From the NCBI RefSeq assembly GCF_963422335.1, contig NZ_OY729424.1, positions 5,766,001 through 5,830,000 on the forward strand: 64,000 nucleotides of DNA. Direction: 5' to 3'. Within the stretch, counting starts at the first letter, position 1. Each line of letters opens with the position of its first letter. Position numbers and translations under genes: made by a program. Shown in pieces: positions 20,374 through 28,408 of this stretch. Source of the stretch: an uncultured Roseateles sp. Lineage in GTDB: Bacteria; Pseudomonadota; Gammaproteobacteria; Burkholderiales; Burkholderiaceae_C. Under the pieces are notes generated by a model. The model was given only the letters and a program-made list of their open reading frames with translations, did not search any database and was not told where the DNA came from.

Positions 20374-20484
20374 GGCGGCAGAGGGGGCGAGGGGCCGGCC
20401 ACTGCGGGCTGAAGCCTAGGCCGATCCTCGCGGACCGACCAGGCTTCAGCCCGCAGCGGCCGGCGCGCCCTCGTCCCTGCCGCC
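20374..20484 (+). repeat. Large intercistronic stem-loop (about 111 nt)
   Basis: The 207-base gap between binding-protein and permease genes holds a long palindrome. The inner 16 bp are perfect (CTGCGGGCTGAAGCCT at 20402-20417 against 20441-20456) and outer arms extend, with small bulges, through GCCGGCC, CGAGGG and GGCGGCAG to 20374 and 20484. The loop is about 23 nt. No T-tract follows. Comparable hairpins after binding-protein genes protect upstream mRNA and lower permease expression. Confidence 0.8.
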
Positions 20485-20524
20485 TCACACTTCGAATCGC
20501 ACGAAGCGCAGTGGAGCACCTGAG

Positions 20525-21427
20525 ATGAGCACTGCACCCGCTGGAACCACCAGCGCCCCCGGCTTCAGCCTGGGCGCCTGGTGGCAGGCGGCACCGCTGG
20601 GCGCGGTGTTCCTGCTGTTCTTCCTGATCCCGCTGGCGCTGATCTTGATGGTCAGCTTCTGGGACTTCAACGAGTACGAGCTGCTACCCGGCTTCACGCT
20701 GAAGAACTACATCGCCGTGTTCGAGGGCTGCGGCAGCAGTGACGAGTTGTGCACGACGCTGAAGACCTATCTGTCGACCTTCAAGTTCTGCTTCCTGGTC
20801 TGGCTGATCACGTTGGTGATCGGCTTCACGGTCTCGTACTTCCTGGCTTTTCACGTGCGCTCGTCTGGCGTGCAGACACTGCTGTTCGTGCTGTGCACGA
20901 TCCCGTTCTGGACTTCCAACGTGATACGCATGATCTCCTGGGTGCCGCTATTGGGGCGCAACGGGCTGGTCAACCAGAGCCTGGTCGGCCTGGGTTGGGC
21001 AGATGCACCGGTCGAGTGGCTGCTGTTCTCGAACTTCTCGGTCGTGCTGGCCTTTGTGCATCTGTACACGATGTTCATGATCGTGCCCATCTTCAACTCG
21101 ATGATGCGCATTGACCGCAGCCTGATCGAGGCCGCCACCGACAGCGGCGCCTCCGGCTGGCAGACCTTGTGGAACGTGATCGTTCCGCTGTCTCGCACCG
21201 GCATCGTGATCGGCTCGATCTTCGTCATCACCATCGTCATGGGCGACTTCGTCACCATAGGCGTGATGGGGGGCCAGCAGATCGCCTCGGTGGGCAAGGT
21301 CATACAGGTGCAGACCTCCTATCTGCAGTTTCCGCTGGCCGCGGCCAACGCGGTGATTCTGCTGAGCCTGGTGCTGATGATCATCTGGGGCCTGACCCGG
21401 CTGGTCGACATCCGCAAGGAGCTGTGA
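20525..21427 (+). CDS. ABC transporter permease (PotB-like)
   Basis: The product has 300 residues and six predicted membrane helices, with the cytoplasmic EAA loop near LIEAATDSGASGWQTLWNVI, where the ATPase docks. The first periplasmic loop is longer than usual and has two cysteines (GCGSSDELC). The stop TGA overlaps the start of the second permease by one base (TGATG). It forms a heterodimeric channel with the next gene product. Confidence 0.92.
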   Translation: MSTAPAGTTSAPGFSLGAWWQAAPLGAVFLLFFLIPLALILMVSFWDFNEYELLPGFTLKNYIAVFEGCGSSDELCTTLKTYLSTFKFCFLVWLITLVIGFTVSYFLAFHVRSSGVQTLLFVLCTIPFWTSNVIRMISWVPLLGRNGLVNQSLVGLGWADAPVEWLLFSNFSVVLAFVHLYTMFMIVPIFNSMMRIDRSLIEAATDSGASGWQTLWNVIVPLSRTGIVIGSIFVITIVMGDFVTIGVMGGQQIASVGKVIQVQTSYLQFPLAAANAVILLSLVLMIIWGLTRLVDIRKEL

Positions 21428-22305
21428 TGCAAAAAGACAGCCGACCCGCCGCTTTCTGGTTCCTGGCCCTGTTCTTCGCCGCCTTCGTGCTGTTCCTCTA
21501 CGGCCCCATGCTGGTGATCGTGGTCCTGAGCTTCCAGGGACCCGAGGGTGGGCTGACCTTCCCGCTGCGCGGCCTGTCGACGCACTGGTTCCACAAGCTG
21601 GCCGAGGGCCTGGGCGTGGTGGACATCGGCGCGGCGCTGCAGCGCTCGCTGGGCCTGGGCCTGGCGGTGATGGTCTGCACCGTGGTGTTCTCGGTGCTGG
21701 CCGGCCTGGCCTTTCGCAAGCGGCTGGTGGGGGGCAACACGCTGTTCTACGTCGTCGTCGCCAGCCTGATCATGCCGTCCATCATTGTCTCGCTAGGCAT
21801 AGGCCTGGAGTTCCGGCTGATCGATGGCGGCATCAAGGCCGCGCTGCAGGCCCTGGGCATGGAATCCGCGCTGGAGGGCTACGGCACGTCGCTCGGCCTG
21901 TTCACCTCGGCGCTCGGCGCCCACCTGACCTGGACCCTGCCCTTCGGCCTCTTGATCATGTTCGCCGTGTTCAACCGCTTCAACCCCGCCTACGAAGAAG
22001 CCGCCCGCGACCTCGGCGCCACGCCCTGGCAGGGCTTCCGCCATGTGGTGCTGCCGCTGATCGCGCCCTCGGTGATCGGCATAGGCATGTTCGGCTTCAC
22101 GCTCAGCTGGGACGAGATCGCCCGCACCTCGCAGGCCATAGGCGACGTCAACACCCTGCCGCTCGAGCTGCAGGGCCTGACGACAACGGTGACCACGCCA
22201 TCGATCTACGCGCTGGGCACGGTGACCACGGTGATCTCGCTGCTGGTGGTCAGCGTGGCCGTGGGCCTGGCGGCCTGGCTGGGCAGGCGGCAGCGGGCAC
22301 CCTGA
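21427..22305 (+). CDS. ABC transporter permease (PotC-like)
   Basis: The ATG at 21427 overlaps the previous stop and gives 292 residues; the frame is open further upstream only inside the partner gene. Six membrane helices are predicted, with the EAA loop at YEEAARDLGATPWQGFRHVV. The following GWDEIA-like segment (LSWDEIARTSQAIGD) matches PotC-type permeases. It completes the importer begun at 17950; the racemase gene starts eight bases later, so the transported compound may be a racemase substrate such as allantoin or another hydantoin. Confidence 0.92.
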   Translation: MQKDSRPAAFWFLALFFAAFVLFLYGPMLVIVVLSFQGPEGGLTFPLRGLSTHWFHKLAEGLGVVDIGAALQRSLGLGLAVMVCTVVFSVLAGLAFRKRLVGGNTLFYVVVASLIMPSIIVSLGIGLEFRLIDGGIKAALQALGMESALEGYGTSLGLFTSALGAHLTWTLPFGLLIMFAVFNRFNPAYEEAARDLGATPWQGFRHVVLPLIAPSVIGIGMFGFTLSWDEIARTSQAIGDVNTLPLELQGLTTTVTTPSIYALGTVTTVISLLVVSVAVGLAAWLGRRQRAP

Positions 22306-22312
22306 GCCCACA

Positions 22313-23059
22313 ATGGAACCCATGCGCAAGCTGCTGCTGATCAATCCGAACACCTCGGCGTCGGTGACCGAGCTGCTGCGCAGCCACGTGCAGGCCGCCG
22401 TCGATGAACAGATGCAGGTGCAGGCCGTCACCGCCCGCTTTGGCGCACCGTACATCGCCGACGAGGCCAGCTACGCGGTGGCCGGCCATGCCACCCTGGA
22501 CGCCTGGGCAGCAGCGCTGGCCGCCGATCCGGCGCCGCCCGACGCCGTGCTGATCGGCTGCTTCGGCGACCCCGGCCTGCTGGCGCTGCGAGACAGCAGC
22601 CCGGCACCGGTGGCAGGTCTTGCCGAGCTGGCCTTTGCCGAGGCTGCGGCGCATGGCCGCTTCGCCATCGTCACCGGTGGCCAGCGCTGGGCACCCATGC
22701 TGCAGCGGCTCGCGCAGCAGCTGGGTTACGCGCCGCAGCTGGCTGGCATCCACACGGTGGCGCCCAACGGCGCACAACTGGCTGCCGACCCGGATGCCGC
22801 TTGCGCACTGCTGAGCGAGGCCTGCCGCAACGCCGCCGCGCAGTTTGGTGCCCAGGCCGTGATACTCGGTGGCGCCGGCCTGGCCGGTTTGGCCGCCCGC
22901 CTACAGCCTGACCTGACCGTGCCGGTGATCGACAGCGTGCTGGCCGGTGCGCGCTGGGCGCTGCAGGCGCAGGCCCAGCCGCTACAGCGCAACCTGCCGG
23001 GCTTTGAGGTGGCCTGGCAGAACGTGTCCGCGGAATTGGCCTTATTGGGATCTAGATGA
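22313..23059 (+). CDS. Aspartate/hydantoin racemase family protein, probable allantoin racemase
   Basis: The product has 248 residues; a second ATG at 22322 is an alternative start. The N terminus (LLLINPNTSASVTELL) is the family hallmark. The two catalytic cysteines are expected in IGCFGDPG near residue 80 (clear) and near VILGGAGLAG around 185, where Cys appears to be replaced by Ala, so activity should be tested. Family members interconvert hydantoin enantiomers, including R- and S-allantoin, which suits a purine operon. It is last in the ABC operon and overlaps the convergent zinc-ribbon gene by 8 bases. Confidence 0.8.
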   Translation: MEPMRKLLLINPNTSASVTELLRSHVQAAVDEQMQVQAVTARFGAPYIADEASYAVAGHATLDAWAAALAADPAPPDAVLIGCFGDPGLLALRDSSPAPVAGLAELAFAEAAAHGRFAIVTGGQRWAPMLQRLAQQLGYAPQLAGIHTVAPNGAQLAADPDAACALLSEACRNAAAQFGAQAVILGGAGLAGLAARLQPDLTVPVIDSVLAGARWALQAQAQPLQRNLPGFEVAWQNVSAELALLGSR

Positions 23060-23303
23060 TGAAATTGCGGCCGTCATCGGGCTGATCGCCCTCGCGGTCC
23101 CGGCCGGGCAGATTACCCAGCCATCGGCAGCGCGCCGTCTGGCAGCGGAAGCGCTGCACCGGGCTGAAAAGACTCATCAGGCGATCGACCAGGCGGCGCG
23201 GTATGCGTTGCACGTGGCCCTTGCACAGGGGGCACAAGGGGCGCAGCGCCGGCCCCCCGGGCGCGTCGCCGGGGCCTGAAGGTGTTGCGTAGGGCTTGTA
23301 CAT
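23052..23303 (-). CDS. Small zinc-ribbon protein, paralogue B
   Basis: The ATG at 23303 gives 83 residues, exactly the length of paralogue A; an upstream ATG at 23354 is possible and neither has a clear ribosome site. The core has CPLC near residue 24, the basic stretch HVQRIPRRLVDRLMSLFSPV, then RFRC and CRWLGN, which together provide four cysteines for one zinc. It ends GRNFII like its neighbour. Similar short CPxC...RRYRC...CxWxG proteins occur widely in Burkholderiales as hypotheticals. Nucleic-acid or protein binding is plausible but unproven. It lies downstream of xdhC in the same direction. Confidence 0.65.
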   Translation of the reverse strand: MYKPYATPSGPGDAPGGPALRPLCPLCKGHVQRIPRRLVDRLMSLFSPVQRFRCQTARCRWLGNLPGRDREGDQPDDGRNFII

Positions 23304-23476
23304 GGGGCGCAGTCTGCACGCGTTCAGGGCCGTACTTCGTGAGAATTCGCACATTTGGCGGGTTTTCTGACCGCAAGCCCCCCGAATGCAGGGGCGCCAC
23401 GCACCGTTCGAATTATCAGTTTTGCTGCAGCTGCAGGATCGACCTTCGCCAACACCCCACCGCAGGTGGCCCGAGG

Positions 23477-23728
23477 CTAGATGATGAAGTTCCGGCCATC
23501 TGCCGATCGGTCACAGCGGCGGTCAATGCCCTCGTGGCGGATATTGCCCACCCAATGACACGTCACCGCTGCACAGCGATAGCGATGCACCGGCGTGAAC
23601 TTGCTGATCAGCAAATCCACGAATCGGCGCGGCACCCGGTGCAGCGCGCCCTGGCACACCGGGCAAACGGGTCGGTGGCGGGCGATTGCGGCCTGGGGCG
23701 TATCGGTTGGATGAGGCGGGAGAGTCAT
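23477..23728 (-). CDS. Small zinc-ribbon protein, paralogue A
   Basis: The ATG at 23728 (TTAGGCG upstream) gives 83 residues. It has CPVCQG near residue 22, HRVPRRFVDLLISKFTPV, then RYRC and CHWVGN, and ends GRNFII. It is clearly a tandem duplicate of the next gene (23052-23303): cysteine spacing, basic helix and last six residues are shared, and the 3' DNA is nearly identical. It begins 75 bases after the xdhC stop in the same direction and may be the distal part of the uraH-xdhC transcript. Function unknown. Confidence 0.7.
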   Translation of the reverse strand: MTLPPHPTDTPQAAIARHRPVCPVCQGALHRVPRRFVDLLISKFTPVHRYRCAAVTCHWVGNIRHEGIDRRCDRSADGRNFII

Positions 23729-23803
23729 GACGCCTAATTTGGGCCCACCAGGATGCTGCGTCTGTTCGGTGCCCAACATAACCCTTGCCAGTATTCCCCG
23801 TGC

Positions 23804-24607
23804 TCAATCCTGCAGCAGCTGTGCCACCACGGCCACGGCAATCACCTCCGGCTGCTTGCCCTGGATGCCTGGCACGCCTATCGGGCAGGTCACCCGGGCC
23901 AGCTCGGCCGCACTGAAGCCGCGCGCCTCCAGCCGCTGGCGAAAGCTCGCCCACTTCGTCTTGCTGCCTATCAGGCCGATGAAGGGCAGATCGCCCCGCT
24001 CGCGTTGGCGCTGCAGGCAGGCGGCGACCACGTCAAGGTCTTCGGCGTGGCTGAAGCTCATGATCAGAACTTTTGATCCAGGTGCCAGGTCTTGCACGGC
24101 GGCCTGCACCGGGTCGGAGTGCTCGGCCGCCACATTGTCGGGCAGCTCGGCCGGGAAGATTTCGTCACGGCTGTCCACCCACTGCACGGAGGCCGGCAGG
24201 CGGCCCAGCAGCTCGACGATAGAGCGGCCGACATGGCCGCCGCCAAACAGTGCCACCGGCAGCAACCCCTGTTCGTTGGCCAGGCGCTCGCGCAGGCCGG
24301 CGATGTGCTCTGCCTCCAGCCACTCGTAGCGCAGATGGACCACGCCGCCGCAGCACTGGCCCAGGCTGGGGCCCAGCGCATAGCGACGCAGCGGCTCGGT
24401 GACAGCGCCGGCGGCCAGAAAGGCACGGGCCTGGGCGATGGCCTCGAACTCCAGCTGGCCGCCGCCCAAGGTGTCAAAGACCCGCTCGGGCGTCACCGCC
24501 ATCCAGGCCCCCTCCTCCCGCGGCCCGCTGCCCTCGACCCGGGCGACGCTGACGAGCACCGCCGGCCCGAGAGCCAGCGCCTGCTCCAGCGCCCGCCAAG
24601 CCCTCAT
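23804..24607 (-). CDS. xdhC: Xanthine dehydrogenase accessory protein XdhC
   Basis: The product has 267 residues. XdhC binds molybdenum cofactor, promotes its sulfuration and loads it into XdhB. Hallmarks are the N-terminal VEGSGPREEGAWMAV region, the GPSLGQCCGG cysteine pair expected to hold the cofactor, the central nucleotide fold LFGGGHVGRSIVELLG and the C-terminal FIGLIGSKTKWASFRQRL. The ATG directly abuts the uraH stop, so the pair is co-translated. Its separation from xdhAB (about 21 kb, opposite strand) shows that the pathway is split into several units here. Confidence 0.93.
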   Translation of the reverse strand: MRAWRALEQALALGPAVLVSVARVEGSGPREEGAWMAVTPERVFDTLGGGQLEFEAIAQARAFLAAGAVTEPLRRYALGPSLGQCCGGVVHLRYEWLEAEHIAGLRERLANEQGLLPVALFGGGHVGRSIVELLGRLPASVQWVDSRDEIFPAELPDNVAAEHSDPVQAAVQDLAPGSKVLIMSFSHAEDLDVVAACLQRQRERGDLPFIGLIGSKTKWASFRQRLEARGFSAAELARVTCPIGVPGIQGKQPEVIAVAVVAQLLQD

Positions 24608-24961
24608 TCAGCTGCCCCGGTAGGTGGAGTAGCTCCACGGACTGGCCAGCAGGGGTACGTGGTAGTGCGAACTGGCATCGGCAATGCCAAAGTCCAGCGG
24701 CACTTCGTCGAGGAAGGCCGGCTCGGGCAGTTCGACGCCGCGGCCTCTGAAGTAGTCGGCCACACCGAACACCAACCGGTAGCGGCCGGCCTCCAGCGCG
24801 TCGCCTTCGAGCAGCGGGCCATCGGCCCGGCCATCGGCATTCAGCAGCAGCGATTTCAAGGGCTGCACCGCCGGTCCGTCCAGGCGATACAGGCGCACGG
24901 CCATGCCGGCGGCGGGGCTGCCGTGCATGGTGTCCAGCACATGGGTGGTGAGCTTGCCCAT
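24608..24961 (-). CDS. uraH: 5-hydroxyisourate hydrolase (transthyretin-like)
   Basis: With the ATG at 24961 (ACAGG nine bases before) the protein has 117 residues; the ATG at 24970 is an alternative but leaves no room for a ribosome site. It carries the family N terminus KLTTHVLDTMHGSPA with the catalytic His, a middle Arg near RLYRL, and the C-terminal signature (YHVPLLASPWSYSTYRGS). It hydrolyses 5-hydroxyisourate from PuuD to OHCU. It is the first gene of the leftward unit uraH-xdhC, divergent from gntR across the palindromic operator. Confidence 0.95.
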   Translation of the reverse strand: MGKLTTHVLDTMHGSPAAGMAVRLYRLDGPAVQPLKSLLLNADGRADGPLLEGDALEAGRYRLVFGVADYFRGRGVELPEPAFLDEVPLDFGIADASSHYHVPLLASPWSYSTYRGS

Positions 24962-24993
24962 TGCATTCATCCTGTGGTTCTGTCGAGAGGGCA

Positions 24994-25007
24994 AAGTGTA
25001 TACACTT
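24994..25007. promoter_or_regulatory. Perfect 14-bp palindrome, GntR operator of the purine region
   Basis: AAGTGTATACACTT is a perfect palindrome lying between uraH and gntR, ten bases before the gntR ATG. Its position across the gntR start region suggests autorepression. Related sequences precede puuD (13/14) and the ABC operon (10/14). FadR/FCD-type GntR regulators bind short palindromes of this form. Confidence 0.75.
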
Positions 25008-25016
25008 CGGAACACA

Positions 25017-25691
25017 ATGCCCGCCAAAACACCACCATCGGCCACGCAACGCATCGCCGAGTCCATCACCCAGGCCATCGTCGAGCGGCGGCTGATGCCC
25101 GGCACCAAGCTGGCCGAGCAGCAGATCGCCGACATCTTCAAGGTCTCCCGCACCCTGGTGCGCCAGGCGCTGAACCAGCTCAGCCGCGACCGGCTGGTGA
25201 CACTGGAGCCGGCCCGCGGCGCCTTCGTCGCCCAGCCCAGCGTCGATGAGGCGCGCCAGGTGTTCGAGGTGCGCAAGATGCTGGAGGCGGCGATGATCAC
25301 CCAGCTGGCGCGGACCATCAGCAAGCCGCAGATTGCCCAGCTGCGCAGCCATCTGGCGGCCGAGCGCGAGGCCGTGGGCCGCACCGATGTGCCGGGCCGC
25401 ACGCGGCTGCTGGCCGACTTCCATGTGATCCTGGCCAGGCTGCAGGGCAACGAGGTGCTGGCGCAAATCCTCACCGATCTGCTGTCGCGCAGCTCGCTGA
25501 TCGCGCTGATGTACCAGAGCGCCCATTCCGCCGCCGAATCGCAGGCCGAGCATGAATCAATAGTCGACGCGCTGGAGCGCCGCGACGCCAGCGCCGCGCT
25601 GAAGCTGCTGGACGCCCACCTCGGCAATGTCGAGGCCAATCTGAGACTGAACCCGCGCGTGCAAGACCTTGCCAGCGCGCTGCAAGCATGA
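25017..25691 (+). CDS. GntR family (FadR/FCD-type) regulator of purine catabolism
   Basis: The ATG at 25017 gives 224 residues; the open frame upstream crosses the operator. Residues about 8-75 are the winged-helix domain (MPGTKLAEQQIADIFKVSRT, then ALNQLSRDRLV). Residues about 90-215 are the all-helical FCD ligand-binding domain, with the metal/ligand His cluster likely at DFHVIL and AEHESIVDAL. The stop overlaps the puuE start (ATGA), so regulator and enzymes share one transcript, which fits feedback control by a pathway intermediate. The ligand is not known; urate, allantoin or a ureide are the natural candidates. Confidence 0.9.
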   Translation: MPAKTPPSATQRIAESITQAIVERRLMPGTKLAEQQIADIFKVSRTLVRQALNQLSRDRLVTLEPARGAFVAQPSVDEARQVFEVRKMLEAAMITQLARTISKPQIAQLRSHLAAEREAVGRTDVPGRTRLLADFHVILARLQGNEVLAQILTDLLSRSSLIALMYQSAHSAAESQAEHESIVDALERRDASAALKLLDAHLGNVEANLRLNPRVQDLASALQA

Positions 25692-26647
25692 GCAACATCC
25701 AGAACAGCCGCTATCCTAGAGGCCTGATCGGCTACGGCGAAAAACCGCCCCATGCCCAGTGGCCGGGCCAGGCCAGGATCGCCGTCCAGTTCGTCCTGAA
25801 CTACGAGGAAGGCGGCGAGAACTCGGTGCTGCATGGTGACGCCGGCTCCGAGCAGTTCCTGTCCGAGATGTTCAACCCGCCGGCCTTTGCGGCGCGGCAT
25901 CTGAGCATGGAAGGCATCTACGAGTACGGCTCGCGCGTCGGCGTCTGGCGCCTGCTGCGCGAGTTCGAAAGCCGCGCGCTGCCGCTGACCGTGTTCGGCG
26001 TGTCCATGGCACTGGAGCGCCACCCGGAGCTGACGCAGGCCTTCGTCGAACTGAACCACGAGATCGCCTGCCATGGCTGGCGCTGGATCCATTACCAGAA
26101 CATGCCGCCGGCCGAGGAACGCCAGCACATGGAGATGGGCATGGACATCATCCAGCGCCTGACCGGCGAGCGCCCCTCCGGTTGGTACACCGGCCGCGAC
26201 AGCCCCAACACCCGGCGACTGGTGGCCGACTACGGCGGCTTCGAATACGACAGCGACTACTACGGCGATGACCTGCCGTTCTGGCTGAACGTGCGCAAGA
26301 GCGATGGCCATCTGGCTCCGCACCTGGTCGTGCCCTACACGCTGGACTGCAACGATATGCGCTTCGCCCTGCCCCAGGGTTTCAGCCATGGCGACGAGTT
26401 CTTCGACTACCTGCGCGACAGCTTCGACGTGCTCTATGCCGAGGGCGCCGAGGCGCCCAAGATGATGAGCATAGGCATGCACTGCCGGCTGCTGGGCAGG
26501 CCCGGCCGCATGCGCGCGCTGCAGCGCTTTCTGGACCATGTCGAGAAGCATGACCGCGTCTGGGTCTGCCGCCGAGTGGACATTGCCCGCCACTGGCGCG
26601 CCACCCACCCGTTCGACGCCAACACCGCCTTTGTCTGGGAGTCCTGA
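25688..26647 (+). CDS. puuE: Allantoinase PuuE (polysaccharide-deacetylase fold)
   Basis: The product has 319 residues, the normal size for PuuE. It is the metal-independent allantoinase of the polysaccharide-deacetylase superfamily, unrelated to amidohydrolase-type AllB. Signs are the N terminus (YPRDL-like YPRGLIGYGEKPP), VQFVLNYEEGGENSVLHGD, and the HEIACHGWRWIHYQ and GWYTGRDSPNTRRL motifs. It opens S-allantoin to allantoate. It is coupled to gntR by an ATGA overlap and followed four bases later by the uraD fusion. Confidence 0.95.
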   Translation: MSNIQNSRYPRGLIGYGEKPPHAQWPGQARIAVQFVLNYEEGGENSVLHGDAGSEQFLSEMFNPPAFAARHLSMEGIYEYGSRVGVWRLLREFESRALPLTVFGVSMALERHPELTQAFVELNHEIACHGWRWIHYQNMPPAEERQHMEMGMDIIQRLTGERPSGWYTGRDSPNTRRLVADYGGFEYDSDYYGDDLPFWLNVRKSDGHLAPHLVVPYTLDCNDMRFALPQGFSHGDEFFDYLRDSFDVLYAEGAEAPKMMSIGMHCRLLGRPGRMRALQRFLDHVEKHDRVWVCRRVDIARHWRATHPFDANTAFVWES

Positions 26648-26650
26648 GCC

Positions 26651-28408
26651 ATGCTGACGCTGGAACACCTGAATGCCGCCAGCGCGGCGGACTTCGTCGC
26701 CCTGCTGGACGGCACCTACGAACATTCGCCCTGGATCGCCGAACGCGCAGCCGCCGCGCGTCCATTCCAAAGTCTGGCCCATCTGAAGCATGAGCTGGCC
26801 CGCGTGGTGCGCGAGGCCTCACCCGACGAACAGCTGGGGCTGATACGCGCCCACCCCGAGCTGGCCGGCAAGGCCATGGTCAGCAAAAGCCTGACCGTCG
26901 AATCGACGAACGAGCAGAGCAAGGCCGGCCTGACCGACTGCACGCCGGAGGAGTTCGCCCGCATCCAGCAGCTCAACGCCGACTACAACGCCAAGTTCGG
27001 CTGGCCCTTCATCCTCGCCGTGCGCGGGCCGCGGGGCCAGGGCTTGCCCCGGGCCGAGATCATCGCCACCTTTGCGCGGCGGCTGGCCGGCCACCCGGAC
27101 TTCGAGCGTGCCGAGTGCCTGCGCAATATCCACCGCATTGCCGAGATCCGGCTCAACGACAAGTTCGGCGTGACGCCCGCCCTGGGCGATCAGGTCTGGG
27201 ACTGGGCCGAGGCCCTGGCCGTGCACAGCGACCCGGGCTTCAAGGAGCAGGGCCAGCTGACCGTCACCTATCTGACCGAGGCGCACCGCGCCTGTGCCGC
27301 GCAGCTGCGGCAGTGGATGCTGGAGTGCGGCTTCGACGAGGTCAGGATCGATGCGCTGGGCAATGTGGTGGGCGTCTATCACGGCACCGGCGACAAGCGC
27401 CTGCTGACCGGCTCGCACTTTGATACCGTGCGCAACGGTGGCAAGTACGACGGGCGCCTGGGCATTCTGGTGCCCATGGTCTGCGTGCGCGAACTGCACA
27501 GGCAGCAGCGCCGCCTGCCCTTCGGCCTCGAGGTCGTCGGCTTTGCCGAAGAGGAAGGCCAGCGCTTCAAGGCCACCTTTCTCGGCTCCGGTGCGCTGAT
27601 CGGCCGCTTCAAACCGGCCTGGCTGGACGAGCGCGATGCCGAGGGCATCAGCATGCGCGAGGCGATGCTCGCGGCCGGCCTGCCGGCCACCTTGGACGCC
27701 ATCACCGCGCTGCAGCGCGACCCGTCGCAGTACCTGGGCTTTGTCGAGGTCCATATCGAGCAGGGGCCGGTGCTCAACGAGATGGACCTGCCGCTGGGCG
27801 TCGTGACCTCGATCAATGGCAATGTGCGCTATGTGGGCGAGGTCACCGGCATGGCCTCGCATGCCGGCACCACGCCGATGGACCGGCGCCGCGATGCGGC
27901 GGCAGCCGTGGCCGAGCTGATTCTCTATGTCGAACAACGTGCCTCGTCGGTGCCCAACGTCGTCGGCACGGTGGGCATGCTGCAGGTGCCGGCGGGCTCG
28001 ATCAATGTGATCCCCGGCCGCTGCCTGTTCAGCCTCGACCTGCGTGCCACCACCAATGCAGCCCGTGACGCGCTGGATGCCGATGTGCAGGTCGAGCTGC
28101 GGCGCATCTGCGAGCGCCGCGGTCTGCATTGGCAGCTGACGCAGACCGAGAGCGCCTCGGCCGCCCCCAGCGATCCTGCCTGGCAGCAGCGCTGGGAGGC
28201 CGTGGTCGCGAGCCTGGGCCTGCCGGTCCACCGCATGCCCTCGGGGGCCGGCCACGACGCGATGAAGCTGCACGAGGCGATGCCCCAGGCCATGCTGTTC
28301 CTGCGCGGCGCCAACTCGGGCATCAGCCACAACCCGCTGGAGTCGATCAGCAACGACGACGCCCAGCTCTGCGTGCAGGCCTTTCAGGGCCTGCTGGAAT
28401 CGCTATGA
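26651..28408 (+). CDS. Bifunctional OHCU decarboxylase / allantoate amidohydrolase fusion
   Basis: The product has 585 residues in two enzymes. Residues 1 to about 168 are UraD (OHCU decarboxylase), with the catalytic His in RAHPELAGKAM and the NADYNAKFGWPFILAVRG signature; it makes S-allantoin. Residues about 175-585 are an M20-family allantoate/N-carbamoyl amidohydrolase, with zinc ligands in GSHFDTVRNGGKYDGRLG, the EEEGQRF motif, HIEQGPVLNE, the dimer-domain GNVRYVGEVTGMASHAG and the late AGHDAM. It turns allantoate into ureidoglycine with release of ammonia and CO2. The two activities are not consecutive, since PuuE acts between them. The stop overlaps the next start (ATGA). Confidence 0.92.
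   Translation: MLTLEHLNAASAADFVALLDGTYEHSPWIAERAAAARPFQSLAHLKHELARVVREASPDEQLGLIRAHPELAGKAMVSKSLTVESTNEQSKAGLTDCTPEEFARIQQLNADYNAKFGWPFILAVRGPRGQGLPRAEIIATFARRLAGHPDFERAECLRNIHRIAEIRLNDKFGVTPALGDQVWDWAEALAVHSDPGFKEQGQLTVTYLTEAHRACAAQLRQWMLECGFDEVRIDALGNVVGVYHGTGDKRLLTGSHFDTVRNGGKYDGRLGILVPMVCVRELHRQQRRLPFGLEVVGFAEEEGQRFKATFLGSGALIGRFKPAWLDERDAEGISMREAMLAAGLPATLDAITALQRDPSQYLGFVEVHIEQGPVLNEMDLPLGVVTSINGNVRYVGEVTGMASHAGTTPMDRRRDAAAAVAELILYVEQRASSVPNVVGTVGMLQVPAGSINVIPGRCLFSLDLRATTNAARDALDADVQVELRRICERRGLHWQLTQTESASAAPSDPAWQQRWEAVVASLGLPVHRMPSGAGHDAMKLHEAMPQAMLFLRGANSGISHNPLESISNDDAQLCVQAFQGLLESL

Noticed and set aside
24971..26791. Upstream extension of the uraH frame to about 727 codons
   Set aside because: The extension runs antisense through gntR and puuE. 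A family-typical start with a ribosome site exists at 24961.
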